Positions 23,233 to 33,563 of a stretch of 64,000 bases of DNA are shown piece after piece. The stretch covers positions 55,566,952-55,630,951 of the forward strand of contig CM060108.1 of the NCBI GenBank assembly GCA_030522415.1. Direction: 5' to 3'. The stretch's first letter is position 1. Each line of letters begins with the position of its first letter. The stretch is from Channallabes apus (Eukaryota; Chordata; Actinopteri; Siluriformes; Clariidae). A model generated the notes under the pieces. That model had not been told where the DNA came from. It searched no databases and worked only from the letters and a program-made list of their open reading frames with translations. The position numbers and the translations under genes are program-made.

Positions 23233-25034
23233 ACCGAGATGCGTGTTTCTTACACCCACCCCTCGTGAAAACGGCGTGTTCAGAGAAAGGCTCGCCAGTG
23301 AGATGCCATTTCTGAACAAACTTAGTCAGGTGTGTTAAAGCATTAAATGGTGAAAGAGCACTAGCAATAAACATTTTTTCTGAATCCGAATTTTATTAAT
23401 AAGTTACAAGTTAAATTTCAACTGTAAAGAACCTGTACATATGTTCATACAGTATTGACAGCAGCTCTAATTTGTCTAAATCGCATTGCAGACAAGAAAA
23501 AGAAGTAGAGTCATCCTGTGACCTTGCATGCTTAATCTTTCCCCACATGACTCTTGCTTCTCACTTTTTCCTTTATCTTTATCGGTTCTGGTTTCGGTCT
23601 GTTCTCATGAGTTGTGAAGCGAGAGGAACAAAGTATAAATATTGTTCATTTGCTAAATTAAGTATCATGAATTTTAATTGAATATCTATCTCTGTATTTT
23701 TTCACAGCAGTTTGTGACTGAAAGTGTGTCTGCAGCTGACTTCAGGAGTTTCCTGACCAACGTATCTAACGGTCATAATTAAAAATCATAACGTACAGTT
23801 ATAAAGTACAAAACGTTTCTGTTGGTGTTTAATTTTGTTTCTATGATTAATACTTATTTGTGGTGTTTTATGTTTTGTACATCTTTTCAAATTGAGACCT
23901 CATTTGTAAGTTACTGCTACCTCGTTTTCTCATTTTTGTATAAATTAATCAAATGTTTGCTTGTTATTAAATGTATTTTTTATAAAAATAAACGAATCAG
24001 TGTTTTTTTTATTATTAGCTGAGAGTGTGGTTTATTTATTTATCATATTTGGTCATTGTAACATGCATTATCTCTGCGACGTGTGTGTGCTATCTGCGAA
24101 TGAATTAACTTTACTTGATTATTTTAAATAAATCTAATTTGTGCATTAAATATAATTATGTAACTTTTACTTGATTTCTTCGATTGTTAATTTCATTATT
24201 AAGTAGATTTTACCTGACAATTACTGGTGACTTTTACTTAATATTGGAGCAATAAATTGTACTTAAAATCTATGTGTGCAAATTGTTAAGAGGATTTTAT
24301 CAAGTAAATCTTACAAGTTCTTTTTTTCAGTGCATGGGTGAACATGATGATTTAAGAATTTAATTAAGCGCGCACACGCACACACACACACACATATATA
24401 TATGTGTTTTTACCGTATAAACTTTTTTCTATGTACAGGTACAATCAGAAAAATGTAACCAGAAAACAGCATATAACTTTAAACTTATATAAAGTTGTCA
24501 AGACCATTTAAACCGATGTCATGTCTCCGCTGCGTGTATTCATTCATAGGTTGCAGCGCACGCACAGGGAAATAGGAGACTGTGGTTTAGGAGTGGATTG
24601 GAGAGAAGAGAGCTGTTCATTTACTATTAAAAAAAACAAATAAATAAAAACCTAACAAATCTAAAAAAATAAATAAAAACATATGATCTTTTTGAGTTAT
24701 GAGTTGTTGTTTATTATTCATAAGACAACCTTTCAGTTTTGTAAATATTCTAGTTATAGTGTGTTAAGTCATTCTTTAGGTTAAACAGTTTTGAGAATTA
24801 GACCATCCAGCTAAGATCAATATTATTAATATTAAACATTTTATTTCTATTTATTCTATGTTTTGCTGGAGAAATACATTTTAGGCAGAGACGTCTCGGT
24901 TTTGTTAAATAGTTTTAAACCCCTCAATTGTGCCAATTCCCCCATCCGAAACCGGTTTGATAACTTCACACCTATCAAAGGTGAGAAGAGGGACTGGGCT
25001 GTAACTGAGCACGCTGTCACGTTGTATATACTGT

Positions 25035-25082
<48 letters not shown>

Positions 25083-25083
25083 A
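23233..25083. other. Unassigned AT-rich region with microsatellites
   Basis: I see no gene. Microsatellites: CA/TA at about 24369-24405 and (CA)n at 25034-25078. The block at about 24700-24830 (CATAAGACAACCTTTCAGTTTTGTAAATATT and on) recurs at 35281-35400, so it belongs to an unnamed interspersed repeat. Small open frames (23472-23681, 23822-24022, 24863-25210) are AT- or repeat-driven. Confidence 0.4.
24700..24830 (+). repeat. Unnamed interspersed repeat, copy 1
   Basis: It shares over 100 bases, about 90% by eye, with 34600-34627 plus 35282-35400. The second copy is split by a hAT MITE, so this copy shows the empty site TTCATAAGACAACC. Family unknown. Confidence 0.7.
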
Positions 25084-25730
25084 CAGGCACGTGCAGGGGG
25101 GGGGGGGGGGGGCGGCCCCTTTCTTCCAGGATGCCTCAAGGGCCCTTTTTTATGTGTATTTGCGTATGGAGCCCTGTCTTTGCCCCTCAACAATAAAATT
25201 TAACTATTAATCTAAATTTTGCTAAATAAAAGGATCTGGCTTGCATCAGTCACATACCTGCCATTAACCAATGCTAGCCCTTGAGGGCACAGCGCGCTCG
25301 TTATGAGCCGGGTATGAGCACGCAAAGTGCACGCGCATTTTCTGTAGGCTGGGCGGTGCAGAGCTGGAGGAGAAGCAGGCAAATCAAATGGAAGGTGCAG
25401 ACTGTAACAAAAGAGTAAATAGGGAGTACAGCGCACACTATAGTCTATAACAAATGAATTGAAATAAATGAGCGTGCTGTTTGTGCAACAGCGCGACAAA
25501 CATTACCTGTCCTTTTATGAACTGCACAAGTAGTGGTGGTCATTAACTGCTAGCTAACTGGGTAAGGGGGTTACAGGGGGGTCTGTAGCTCTGTGTCCAC
25601 TGCTTTAGGGAACATGTTTTGTTATAAAACTGTAACTTACTTTAATTCACTAAAAGCCATCTAATATGGATATCCACATAATTATGGATTATTATAACTA
25701 TGATATACATATTATATTATATATTATATT

Positions 25731-25734
<4 letters not shown>

Positions 25735-25797
<63 letters not shown>
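25735..25797. repeat. (TA)n microsatellite
   Basis: Nearly pure TA repeat that continues at 27384-27470 on the other side of the Tc1 element; this was one microsatellite before insertion. Confidence 0.9.
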
Positions 25798-25798
<1 letters not shown>

Positions 25799-26101
25799 CA
25801 AACCGGATTCCAAAAAAGTTGGGACACTAAACAAATTGTGAATAAAAACTGAATGCAATGATGTGGAGATGGCAAATGTCAATATTTTATTCAGAATAGA
25901 ACATAGATGACAGATCAAAAGTTTAATCCGAGAAAATTTATCATTTTAAAGGAAAAATATATTGATTCCAAATTTCACAGTGTCAACAAATCCCAAAAAA
26001 GTTGGGACAAGTAGCAATAAGAGGCTGGAAAAAGTAAATTTGAGCATAATGAAGAGCTGGAAGACCAATTAACAGTAATTAGGTTAATTGGCAACATGAT
26101 T

Positions 26102-26112
26102 GGGTATAAAAA
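26102..26112 (+). promoter_or_regulatory. TATA-like box of the Tc1 transposase gene
   Basis: GGTATAAAAAG lies about 40 bases upstream of the preferred transposase ATG at 26150 and just inside the left inverted repeat. Spacing allows an RNA start around 26130-26140. Confidence 0.5.
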
Positions 26113-26149
26113 GAGCTTCTCAGAGTGGCAGTGTCTCTCAGAAGCCAAG

Positions 26150-27166
26150 ATGGGTAGAGGATCACCAATTCCCACAATATTGCGCAGAAAGATAGTGGAG
26201 CAATATCAGAAAGGTGTTACCCAGCGAATAATTGCAAAGACTTTGCAGTTATCATCATCAACTGTGCATAATATCATCCGAAGATTCAGAGAATCTGGAA
26301 CAATCTCTGTGCGTAAGGGTCAAGGGCGTAAAACCATACTGGATGCCCGTGATCTCCGGGCCCTTAAACGACACTGCACCACAAACAGGAATGCTACTGT
26401 AAAGGAAATCACAGAATGGGCTCAGGAATACTTCCAGAAACCATTGTCAGTGAACACAATCCACCGTGCCATCCGCCGTTGCCAGCTGAAACTCTACAGT
26501 GCAAAGAAGAAGCCATTTCTAAGCAAGATCCACAAGCACAGGCGTTTTCATTGGGCCAGGGATCATTTAAAATGGAGTGTGGCAAAATGGAAGACTGTTC
26601 TGTGGTCAGACGAGTCACGATTCGAAGTTCTTGTTGGAAATGTGGGACGCCATGTCATCCGGACCAAAGAGGACAAGGACAACCCAAGTTATCAACGCTC
26701 AGTTCAGAAGCCTGCATCTCTGGTATGGGGTTGCATGAGTGCGTGTGGCATGGGCAGCTTGCATGTCTGGAAAGGCACCATCAATGCAGAAAAATATATT
26801 CAGGTTCTAGAACAACATGTGCTTCCATCCAGATGTCATCTCTTTCAGGGAAGACCCTGCATTTTTCAACAAGATAATGCCAGACCACATTCTGCATCAA
26901 TCACAACATCATGGCTGCGTAGGAGAAGGATCCGGGTACTGAAATGGCCAGTCTGCAGTCCAGATCTTTCCCCTATAGAGAACATTTGGCGCATCATAAA
27001 GAGGAAGGTGCGACAAAGAAGGCCCAAGACGATTGAACAGTTAGAGGCCTGTATTAGACAAGAATGGGAGAGCATTCCTATTTCTAAACTTGAGAAACTG
27101 GTCTCCTCGGTCCCCAGACGTCTGTTGAGTGTTGTAAGAAGGAGGGGAGATGCCACACAGTGGTGA
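26150..27166 (+). CDS. Tc1-family transposase (DD34E), open frame
   Basis: Cut-and-paste transposase that binds the inverted repeats and inserts at TA. The frame is open over 338 residues from MGRGSPIPTILRRK. The N-terminal half has two helix-turn-helix-like parts (about residues 8-55 and 70-120, PAIRED-like), with the basic linker GRKT. The catalytic triad is in order: D in WSDESRF, D in FQQDNARPH, E in SPIENIW, with 34 residues between the last two. Length is normal for the family. The frame also opens at 26096, but a TATA-like GGTATAAAAAG at 26102-26112 lies between, so the mRNA probably starts after it and 26150 is the better start. No stop or frameshift is seen, so the protein may be functional; activity is not shown. 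Confidence 0.92.
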   Translation: MGRGSPIPTILRRKIVEQYQKGVTQRIIAKTLQLSSSTVHNIIRRFRESGTISVRKGQGRKTILDARDLRALKRHCTTNRNATVKEITEWAQEYFQKPLSVNTIHRAIRRCQLKLYSAKKKPFLSKIHKHRRFHWARDHLKWSVAKWKTVLWSDESRFEVLVGNVGRHVIRTKEDKDNPSYQRSVQKPASLVWGCMSACGMGSLHVWKGTINAEKYIQVLEQHVLPSRCHLFQGRPCIFQQDNARPHSASITTSWLRRRRIRVLKWPVCSPDLSPIENIWRIIKRKVRQRRPKTIEQLEACIRQEWESIPISKLEKLVSSVPRRLLSVVRRRGDATQW

Positions 27167-27383
27167 AAACGACCTTGTCCCAACTTTTTTGGGATTTGTT
27201 GACATGACATTTTGATTCACCATATTTTTCCCTTAAAATGATACATTTTCTCAGTTTAAACTTTTGTTCCGTGATTTATGTTCTATTCTGAATAAAATAT
27301 TGACATTTGCCATCTCCACATCATTGCATTCAGTTTTTATTCACAATTTGTTTAGTGTCCCAACTTTTTTGGAATCCGGTTTG

Positions 27384-27397
27384 TATATTATATATTA

Positions 27398-27470
<73 letters not shown>
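27384..27470. repeat. (TA)n microsatellite, right half
   Basis: TA repeat interrupted by a few bases; the right continuation of the tract split by the Tc1 insertion. Open frames here are low-complexity IY repeats and not genes. Confidence 0.9.
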
Positions 27471-27854
27471 GACTGTTTTTAAAGAAAATATATTAAGTAA
27501 CAGATAATATTGGGTTATATTTCAAATTAGATAAAATGCTGATTTTACAGCAGTAAAATTATTGTATCTCTACAGTTTAAACATTTAATAAGCACTGCAT
27601 GTGCATGTTTGTGTGTTTTATGTGTATAGATTTTTTAAAAATTATTACTAATAATATAATAATCAACAGCAACATTGTACGCCATCAGGTAAAACATAGG
27701 CTACATTTGCTTTGCATTGTCCCGACTTGATGACAGTCATACAGTATGATGCAATTCCATATTAGATTCGTTATGAATGTGAGTTGTTATTCAGCATGTT
27801 CTATCTTTTTTAACTTTGAGCACCCGCCCCTTTAAACGTCTCTGCACGGCCCTG

Positions 27855-27931
<77 letters not shown>
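27855..27931. repeat. (CA)n(TA)n compound microsatellite
   Basis: CA repeat then TA repeat. A similar compound tract lies to the left of the hAT-like element at 25034-25083. Confidence 0.9.
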
Positions 27932-27933
<2 letters not shown>

Positions 27934-28921
27934 CAGAAGACATGATGGCGACACATTTTTTCGTTTTAAATAATATATGTTGGCATATTCACGAATCAGG
28001 ACATTCGCATAGTTAACACTATCAGATAGCCTACTATCAGGAAATGTAATTAATTTCAAGACCATTTATAAACCATGTCATACATGGCCATGTGTCTTTC
28101 ATTATTTTGTACCTGTTAAGACATTACAAAAACTATATAAGAAACTTTTAAAGCACGAATTTGGGCATCTCATTTCATCATTATGAAAATAACATGAAGC
28201 ACATATACACACGTTCATTATGAAATATCTGTTGTAAAACAAAATAAAATTCATGTTTGCTACAGCATTGGAAGCAATATTGTTTTAGGTTAATTCATTT
28301 GTACTTGGTCCGGCTTTTAGATAAAGTCCTTCCATGTGCCATCTGGCGGATATTCAGTGAAACACAACACATTTACTTTAAATTCCTGAATGTTGCCTCC
28401 GGCAAGTCGCAGCACGCCGCGCGCTACATTGCGGCCTCTCACGGGAAAACACGCACAGTCTTAAAGGCGACATCTGTAGGTGTATCTGACCTTTAACCTT
28501 TCCACAGGCATGGTCACTTAATACTAATTCTACCCTATCTGGAGTAGGAGTGCTTGTGGATATATTTTACCCCAGCCTAGCCCAAAACACGATCGTTAGC
28601 CTTGCATAATCTATCAGGCGCCATATCTGTCGATCGTTTGTATGGAGAGTGCTGGAGAAGAGGCCTGAGTTGCAGGCCCGTGCACCACGTGGGTTCTGGG
28701 TTTATCCCAGGGCTAGGTATTTTTACCCTAACCCTGAACTGAATTGTTTGCAGACGTTTAAAAACAAAACAAGATAGTTGGTATTTTTAAACCTAGGTCC
28801 TATTGTTAGTTAGAACAGTGAAACTGACAGTGACAAACAGGCTATGCAAAGGAAGCATACAAAGGCAAGACAACAAAGTAACCTGGTTGTTTTTGCATCT
28901 GACTATGCCCACTATGCTGGC
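27932..28921. other. Unassigned region
   Basis: No gene supported. About 28395-28480 is locally GC-rich (CGGCAAGTCGCAGCACGCC) and ends with GGCGACATCTGTAGG, a 15-base word also present inverted near 22.49 kb. The open frame 28257-28496 has no motif. Confidence 0.3.
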
Positions 28922-29679
28922 TTAAAGGGTTACTCCACTCCAAAATGAACATTTTGTCATTAATCACTTACCCCCATGTCATTCCAAACCCGTAAAAGCT
29001 TAGTTCATCTTCAGAACACAATCTAAGATATTTTGGATGAAAACTGTGAGGCTTGTCACTGTTCCATTGACTGCCAGGTAAATAATTTTTAAAAATTTTT
29101 TTTTTTAAATTTTATAGAACTTTATTAATCCCAGAGGGAAATTGCTCAATTTTTGCATATCCCAATTAGGAAACTGGGGTCAGAGCGCAGGGTCAGCCAG
29201 CTTACGGAGCAGCGCCCCTGGAGCAGATAGGGTTAAGGGCCTTGCTCAAGGGTTCAACAGTGGCAACTTGGCGATGCTGGGGTTTGAACCCCCGACCTTC
29301 CGATCAGTAACCCATAGCCTTAACCGACTGAGCCACCACTGCCCCAATATCACTGTTAAGACCCAAAAAAGTATGAAAGGCATCGTCAGAATAGTCCATC
29401 TGCCATCAGTGGTTCAATCTGAATTTTCTGAAGTGACGAAACTGCTTTTTGTATGGAAAGAAATTATAAATAATGACTTTATTCAACAATGTTCTGGGTC
29501 TTGACAGTGGTATTTATCTGGCAGTCAATGGGACAGTTACAAGCCTCCCCTCCCGGTTTTCATCCAAAATATCTCAATTTGTGTTCCAAATACGAACTAA
29601 GCTTTTATGGGTTTACAACGACATGGGGGTAAGTGATTAATGACACAATTTTCATTTTAGGGGTGGAATAACCCTTTAA
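28922..29679. mobile_element. Fold-back MITE with TTAA ends, loop occupied by a SINE
   Basis: The left arm (28922 to about 29085) begins TTAAAGGGTTACTCCACTCC; the right arm (about 29505-29679) is its reverse complement with about 85% identity by eye over about 165 bases, including TCATTAATCACTTACCCCCA and ATTTTGGATGAAAAC words. The TTAA at both ends suggests a TTAA-targeting family; similar fold-back elements are very common in cyprinid and other fish genomes. No transposase. A tRNA-type SINE sits in the loop at 29107-29345. Confidence 0.8.
29107..29345 (-). mobile_element. tRNA-derived SINE
   Basis: Minus strand begins GGGGCAGTGGTGGCTCAGTC near 29345. An A-box-like TGGCTCAGTCGG and a B box GGGTTCAAACCCC (about 29292-29280) make a pol III promoter. 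The body reads CAAGGCCCTTAACCC, and the 3' end is TTAATAAAGTTCTATAAAA at about 29107. The layout (tRNA head, unrelated body, short LINE-like tail) is that of a fish SINE. It interrupts the loop of the fold-back MITE. Confidence 0.75.
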
Positions 29680-31142
29680 GATCTGCCTCCCTCCCCTTCA
29701 GAATCTCTCATTTAGCATCCTACACTGTACAGTAATTTTATGTCTATGTTTACATTTATAGACCAATAGTTCTAATCAATTTCAAACTCATAACTTTCTG
29801 GGATTCCATTTGGAAGCCTACAGTAGTTCCCTAAACACTAGACCACCCACCTCCCCCAAGCTGCTGTTGATCTGTTTAACTTGATAAGTAGTCATTAACT
29901 GTGGTCCACCTTGCTTCCTAAAAAGAGTAATTTTTCAACTTTTATTTATTTGTCTTAAAGGAGCAACATTGCAAAAGTGTCCTCATGCAGTGCCCTCCAG
30001 CTATGATGTAGCCATCAATTTCAAAATTACTGAAATTAGAGGAAAGAAGAAAACGGAAAAACATCCAGAAACCTTAATGCTCTTTGATGATTCATGGCCA
30101 GGGTATTTTGTTTTTCCTGGGCAAAGTTCTGTTTGCTATCAAGTTGGAATTGTAAATTACTCATGTGGAGTATAAATTGATTGTATGTCACTTTGCTTGA
30201 GATGAAATAAAAATGTTCCATTGCAAATTTGCATAAGTCATTGACTGAAAGCATATATAATTAGTATATGCAGACATATCTTAATATTGACTTAAATTAT
30301 GTATAATTATATATAGATTTATAGTAATATAATTGCTGTAATATAAGGAATTAGGTGGAAACATAAAGTTTGAAGAACAGGCACACAATTTCCCTATTAA
30401 AACAATATGAAATCTGTATGAAACACAAACAAAATGTAAATAAATCCTATATGACTTTTATTAGATTAGCATACAATGCAGTATAAGAACTTTACATGAT
30501 TTGTACATGAATATTAGTAATTTTTTATATTTTATATTTTACTAATACCATACATATTTGCATACTATTGTCATGTAAAACTCATATAAGACTTCATACA
30601 GTATTCATATATGACCCTACAATGTTGTACGTGTGCTTTTTAGTCTGAAAGTGGCCATAATCTGTCTGATTTGGTATAGGACATGTATTGGGCTTACATG
30701 AAATATAGAATGTAATTCTGACCTGTTTAAGTAAGGAAGATATTATTGCTTTATATGAATCATGCAGGTTTTTTTTTCATATGGGCACACACAAAGATGT
30801 AGAAAACCATATTCATGTGGATGAATATATAAATAAAGATATTGAACCGGAATGTCTTAACTGTGATGGAGTTGGAACTGGAGGATGTATAACCACAGAC
30901 TGGAGGAATGACTAACACAACACAAAGATACAGTAGGTGGACAGACAGAGACGAGAGGTTAGGAGACGAGGCGTGGGAAGATCGCATAGAACATAGCTCA
31001 TGGAGTCCTTGTCGCTATTGGAGACCAGTTTTTTGTGTAGTGTTGGTGATGAGGTTCAGCTGTCTGTGATTAGAATTCGGGTGATTGAGGACATTGACTG
31101 AGGATGGAGCCTGACCTTTCTGTGACAATCACTCACTAATAG
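29680..31142. other. Unassigned AT-rich intergenic DNA
   Basis: I see no gene or repeat I can name. The open frame 29969-30175 has no motif. This is the 3' flank of the lectin gene, which ends at 31143. Confidence 0.35.
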
Positions 31143-31271
31143 TTATTTTTCATTTGAGAAATAGAAGAGTTTGAGTTGTTTGTCCTTGTGAAAAACATTT
31201 CCATCTGATTGCTTTCTCCAAGTCACTGTAATGTTTTCTGTCCACCCATGATCAGTGATTACCTCCTTGAT
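31143..31271 (-). CDS. Lectin gene exon 5 (C-terminus and stop)
   Basis: Acceptor TTTTTTCAG|ATC. 42 codons and a TAA at 31145-31143. It encodes a WTENITVTWRKQSDGNVFHK block, then a hydrophobic KLFYF end. Phase 0 joins exon 4 exactly. No clear AATAAA was identified close downstream. Confidence 0.82.
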   Translation of the reverse strand: MKEVITDHGWTENITVTWRKQSDGNVFHKDKQLKLFYFSNEK

Positions 31272-33515
31272 CTGAAAAAAGGACTTCATTACTCAATGAT
31301 AATAAATGAGAGACACTATGCAAAAGCTATAGAAATGCTACAGAAACTATACACAGCAGTCACGTTGTGTACAATTACCAGAGCTTGATGAAAACTGTGA
31401 TTCTAGCTGTAGTAATGAGCAGGAGAATGTACATTATAACTGGAATATGAGACTCACCTTTGCCATGATGGCCGTCATTATTGCAAGATCATTGACATCC
31501 TGATTGGACTGAACTTTTACCTTGAGAATTTGTTGTTCTCCTGTGACTCCTGAATGTTGAAATGGAAAACTTGCATATAAATAGAAACACAAATTGGCAA
31601 TTAAAAGCAGTTAACATGTCTGTAAAATGACGAAAACTTTAACTCACCTGCGTAACAGAAGAAAGGCATTATGTCTGTGCACAATGCATCAACAGCCTGA
31701 CCTTTATTTAAGTAACCACAGTTTTCCTTGCCCAGGGCATTATCAGGTTTTCCAAATGCCCAACTGATGATAGAAAAGGGAGTTTTGTCTATCCACTTCC
31801 ATCCATCTCTGAACAGACCAAACCAAGTCCACCCAGAGGCCAATGCCAAAATAGCTGAGTTTGATGTTGCATCAGTAGCACTCGCCAAATCAGTATAATG
31901 TGTTCTGCAGTAAGTCTGAGCTGCATACCATGATAAGCTAGAACCGACACGAATATATTTAGAGTTCCCAGTTGTATTGTCTGAAAATATAAAATATAAA
32001 AAATAATTACCACTTTTTAAATATAAGTTGTAATGGAGTCATAAGATGGCCTATAATCAAGATCTTTAATTAAGATCAGCTTAACCATCACACAGCAAAC
32101 TGATCCACCAGATAGCAGTAAGAGAGAGTGTGCCGCAAATACCAGAAAGGTCTGGAGATGAGAACACAACAGAATCCTACAGTAGTAGGATTTAGGACTG
32201 CTCCGTTAATGAGATTGCACCAGAACCAAAGTCTCTATTGACTGAGTGGCAAATGTTCAGGAAATGATTTTTTTTTAAATATAATGAGATGGAAAACATA
32301 CAGACAGACAGCTTGAGCAACTGATTTTAGTTTGAAAACATCTCAATTTAGGTGAGAAAAACATTGAGTGCGAGATTTTACATCTACTTGGTTCACCATC
32401 CAATCTTTACTCAGAAAATATAAAAGATATAAAATGCTACACATTTTTTTAATTACACAGAAGTTTCGTTTCCTTTATTCCCCACAAATACCTGTGCACC
32501 CACTAAACCAAGAAATATACTGATACCAGCCTCACCTAAGATGGAGATTCACTACTTATGTGTATAAATAGGATTCAAACTGCGAGATGGCTTGTGTAGT
32601 TTATATGGGGATACACTCAATCCTGGTGCTGAATGTGCCCTGCACATTTACAGTGGGAGCCACGTCAAACAGCCGCCTGGAGCATGATGGCTCCGTGGCA
32701 GATCCATGAAGAGTTAATGCAGGCTTCGTGCATGGAATGTGATCCCCCGCGATGATGCAGTTAACGATGCCCCGCCCCATAAACGCCCCCATGCGCTTTC
32801 TAAAAAGATGGTTGCAATGCCGTATAATTCCGCCAGATGGAGCATTGACTGGCACAGTTAACTGCAGTGTCCAGGAAGCCCAATACCGTATCTTTAATAT
32901 ACAGACAGTTCTTGCATTGTCAACATAGTTTCATAAATAGATGAAAAAACAACAACAACAAACCGATTAATAAAACAGATTTGTTAAATCACTCAATACA
33001 CAACCCATGATGATTATGCTATTTATTATTTAATAATGAATTAATAAAATTAGTTAGTGAAATATTTTTTAAGACATCCTGAAATGATCCTTAAAGACAC
33101 GGTAGCGGCTGTAATTTGTCTATACCGATCATTGTAGGTACGGAATAAAAACGCAGGCTATGTACAGTATTTTACATTACTGTGTATTTTTTCGCTGATT
33201 TTTTCACTGATAGTCTACAAGTGGCATAAGAAAGGCAATTAATGGCGCATGCAACCTGGAATAAATACCTGCCCATATGGATCAGTATTTCTTTAGTCAT
33301 TTAATCATGCATAATGCTCCCCTGTCAAAAAATCTCATGGGGCATTAATCACTTATCACAACTGTGAATGGATGCGGCAGCAGAGACACATTAAATCCCC
33401 ATAAACACTTGGAAACAATAGTAAAAAAGTTCCAGAGGGTTAGCGCCTGTTATACTAATGTATTTTTACTGATTTTTTTTTTACTGCTTATATTTCGTTG
33501 GGTTTTACGCAATTT

Positions 33516-33563
<48 letters not shown>

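Larger units (their letters stand above)
25799..27383 (+). mobile_element. Tc1-like transposon with 210-bp inverted repeats
   Basis: Complete element of 1585 bp. The left repeat is 25799-26010 and the right repeat 27174-27383, near-perfect inverted copies. Each has the word AAAAAAGTTGGGAC both at its outer end and again at its inner end, the IR/DR layout known from Sleeping Beauty-type elements. Flanking TA dinucleotides are the expected target duplication, though the target is a (TA)n microsatellite so they are not unique. It carries one transposase gene with an open frame. Few differences between the two repeats suggest a recent insertion. Confidence 0.93.
25084..27854. mobile_element. hAT-like non-autonomous element carrying a Tc1 insertion
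   Basis: The ends read CAGGCACGTGCAG at 25084 and, inverted, CAGGGCCGTGCAGAG from 27854, a hAT-type terminal inverted repeat. Both flanks are (CA)n(TA)n microsatellite, so an 8-bp duplication cannot be judged. A poly-G run lies at about 25096-25112. Inside, a (TA)n tract at 25735-25795 is split by the Tc1 element. Outside the Tc1 there is no transposase, so the hAT part is non-autonomous. Pairing of the two ends is an inference. Confidence 0.5.

Noticed and set aside
26096..26149. 18-residue N-terminal extension of the Tc1 transposase
   Set aside because: It contains the TATA-like box, so it is probably promoter and not translated.
27264..28065. Open frames made of Ile-Tyr repeats
   Set aside because: They translate the (TA)n and (CA)n microsatellites in several frames on both strands.
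29969..30175. 68-codon open frame as a small gene
   Set aside because: No motif, no neighbouring exon signals, AT-rich surroundings.
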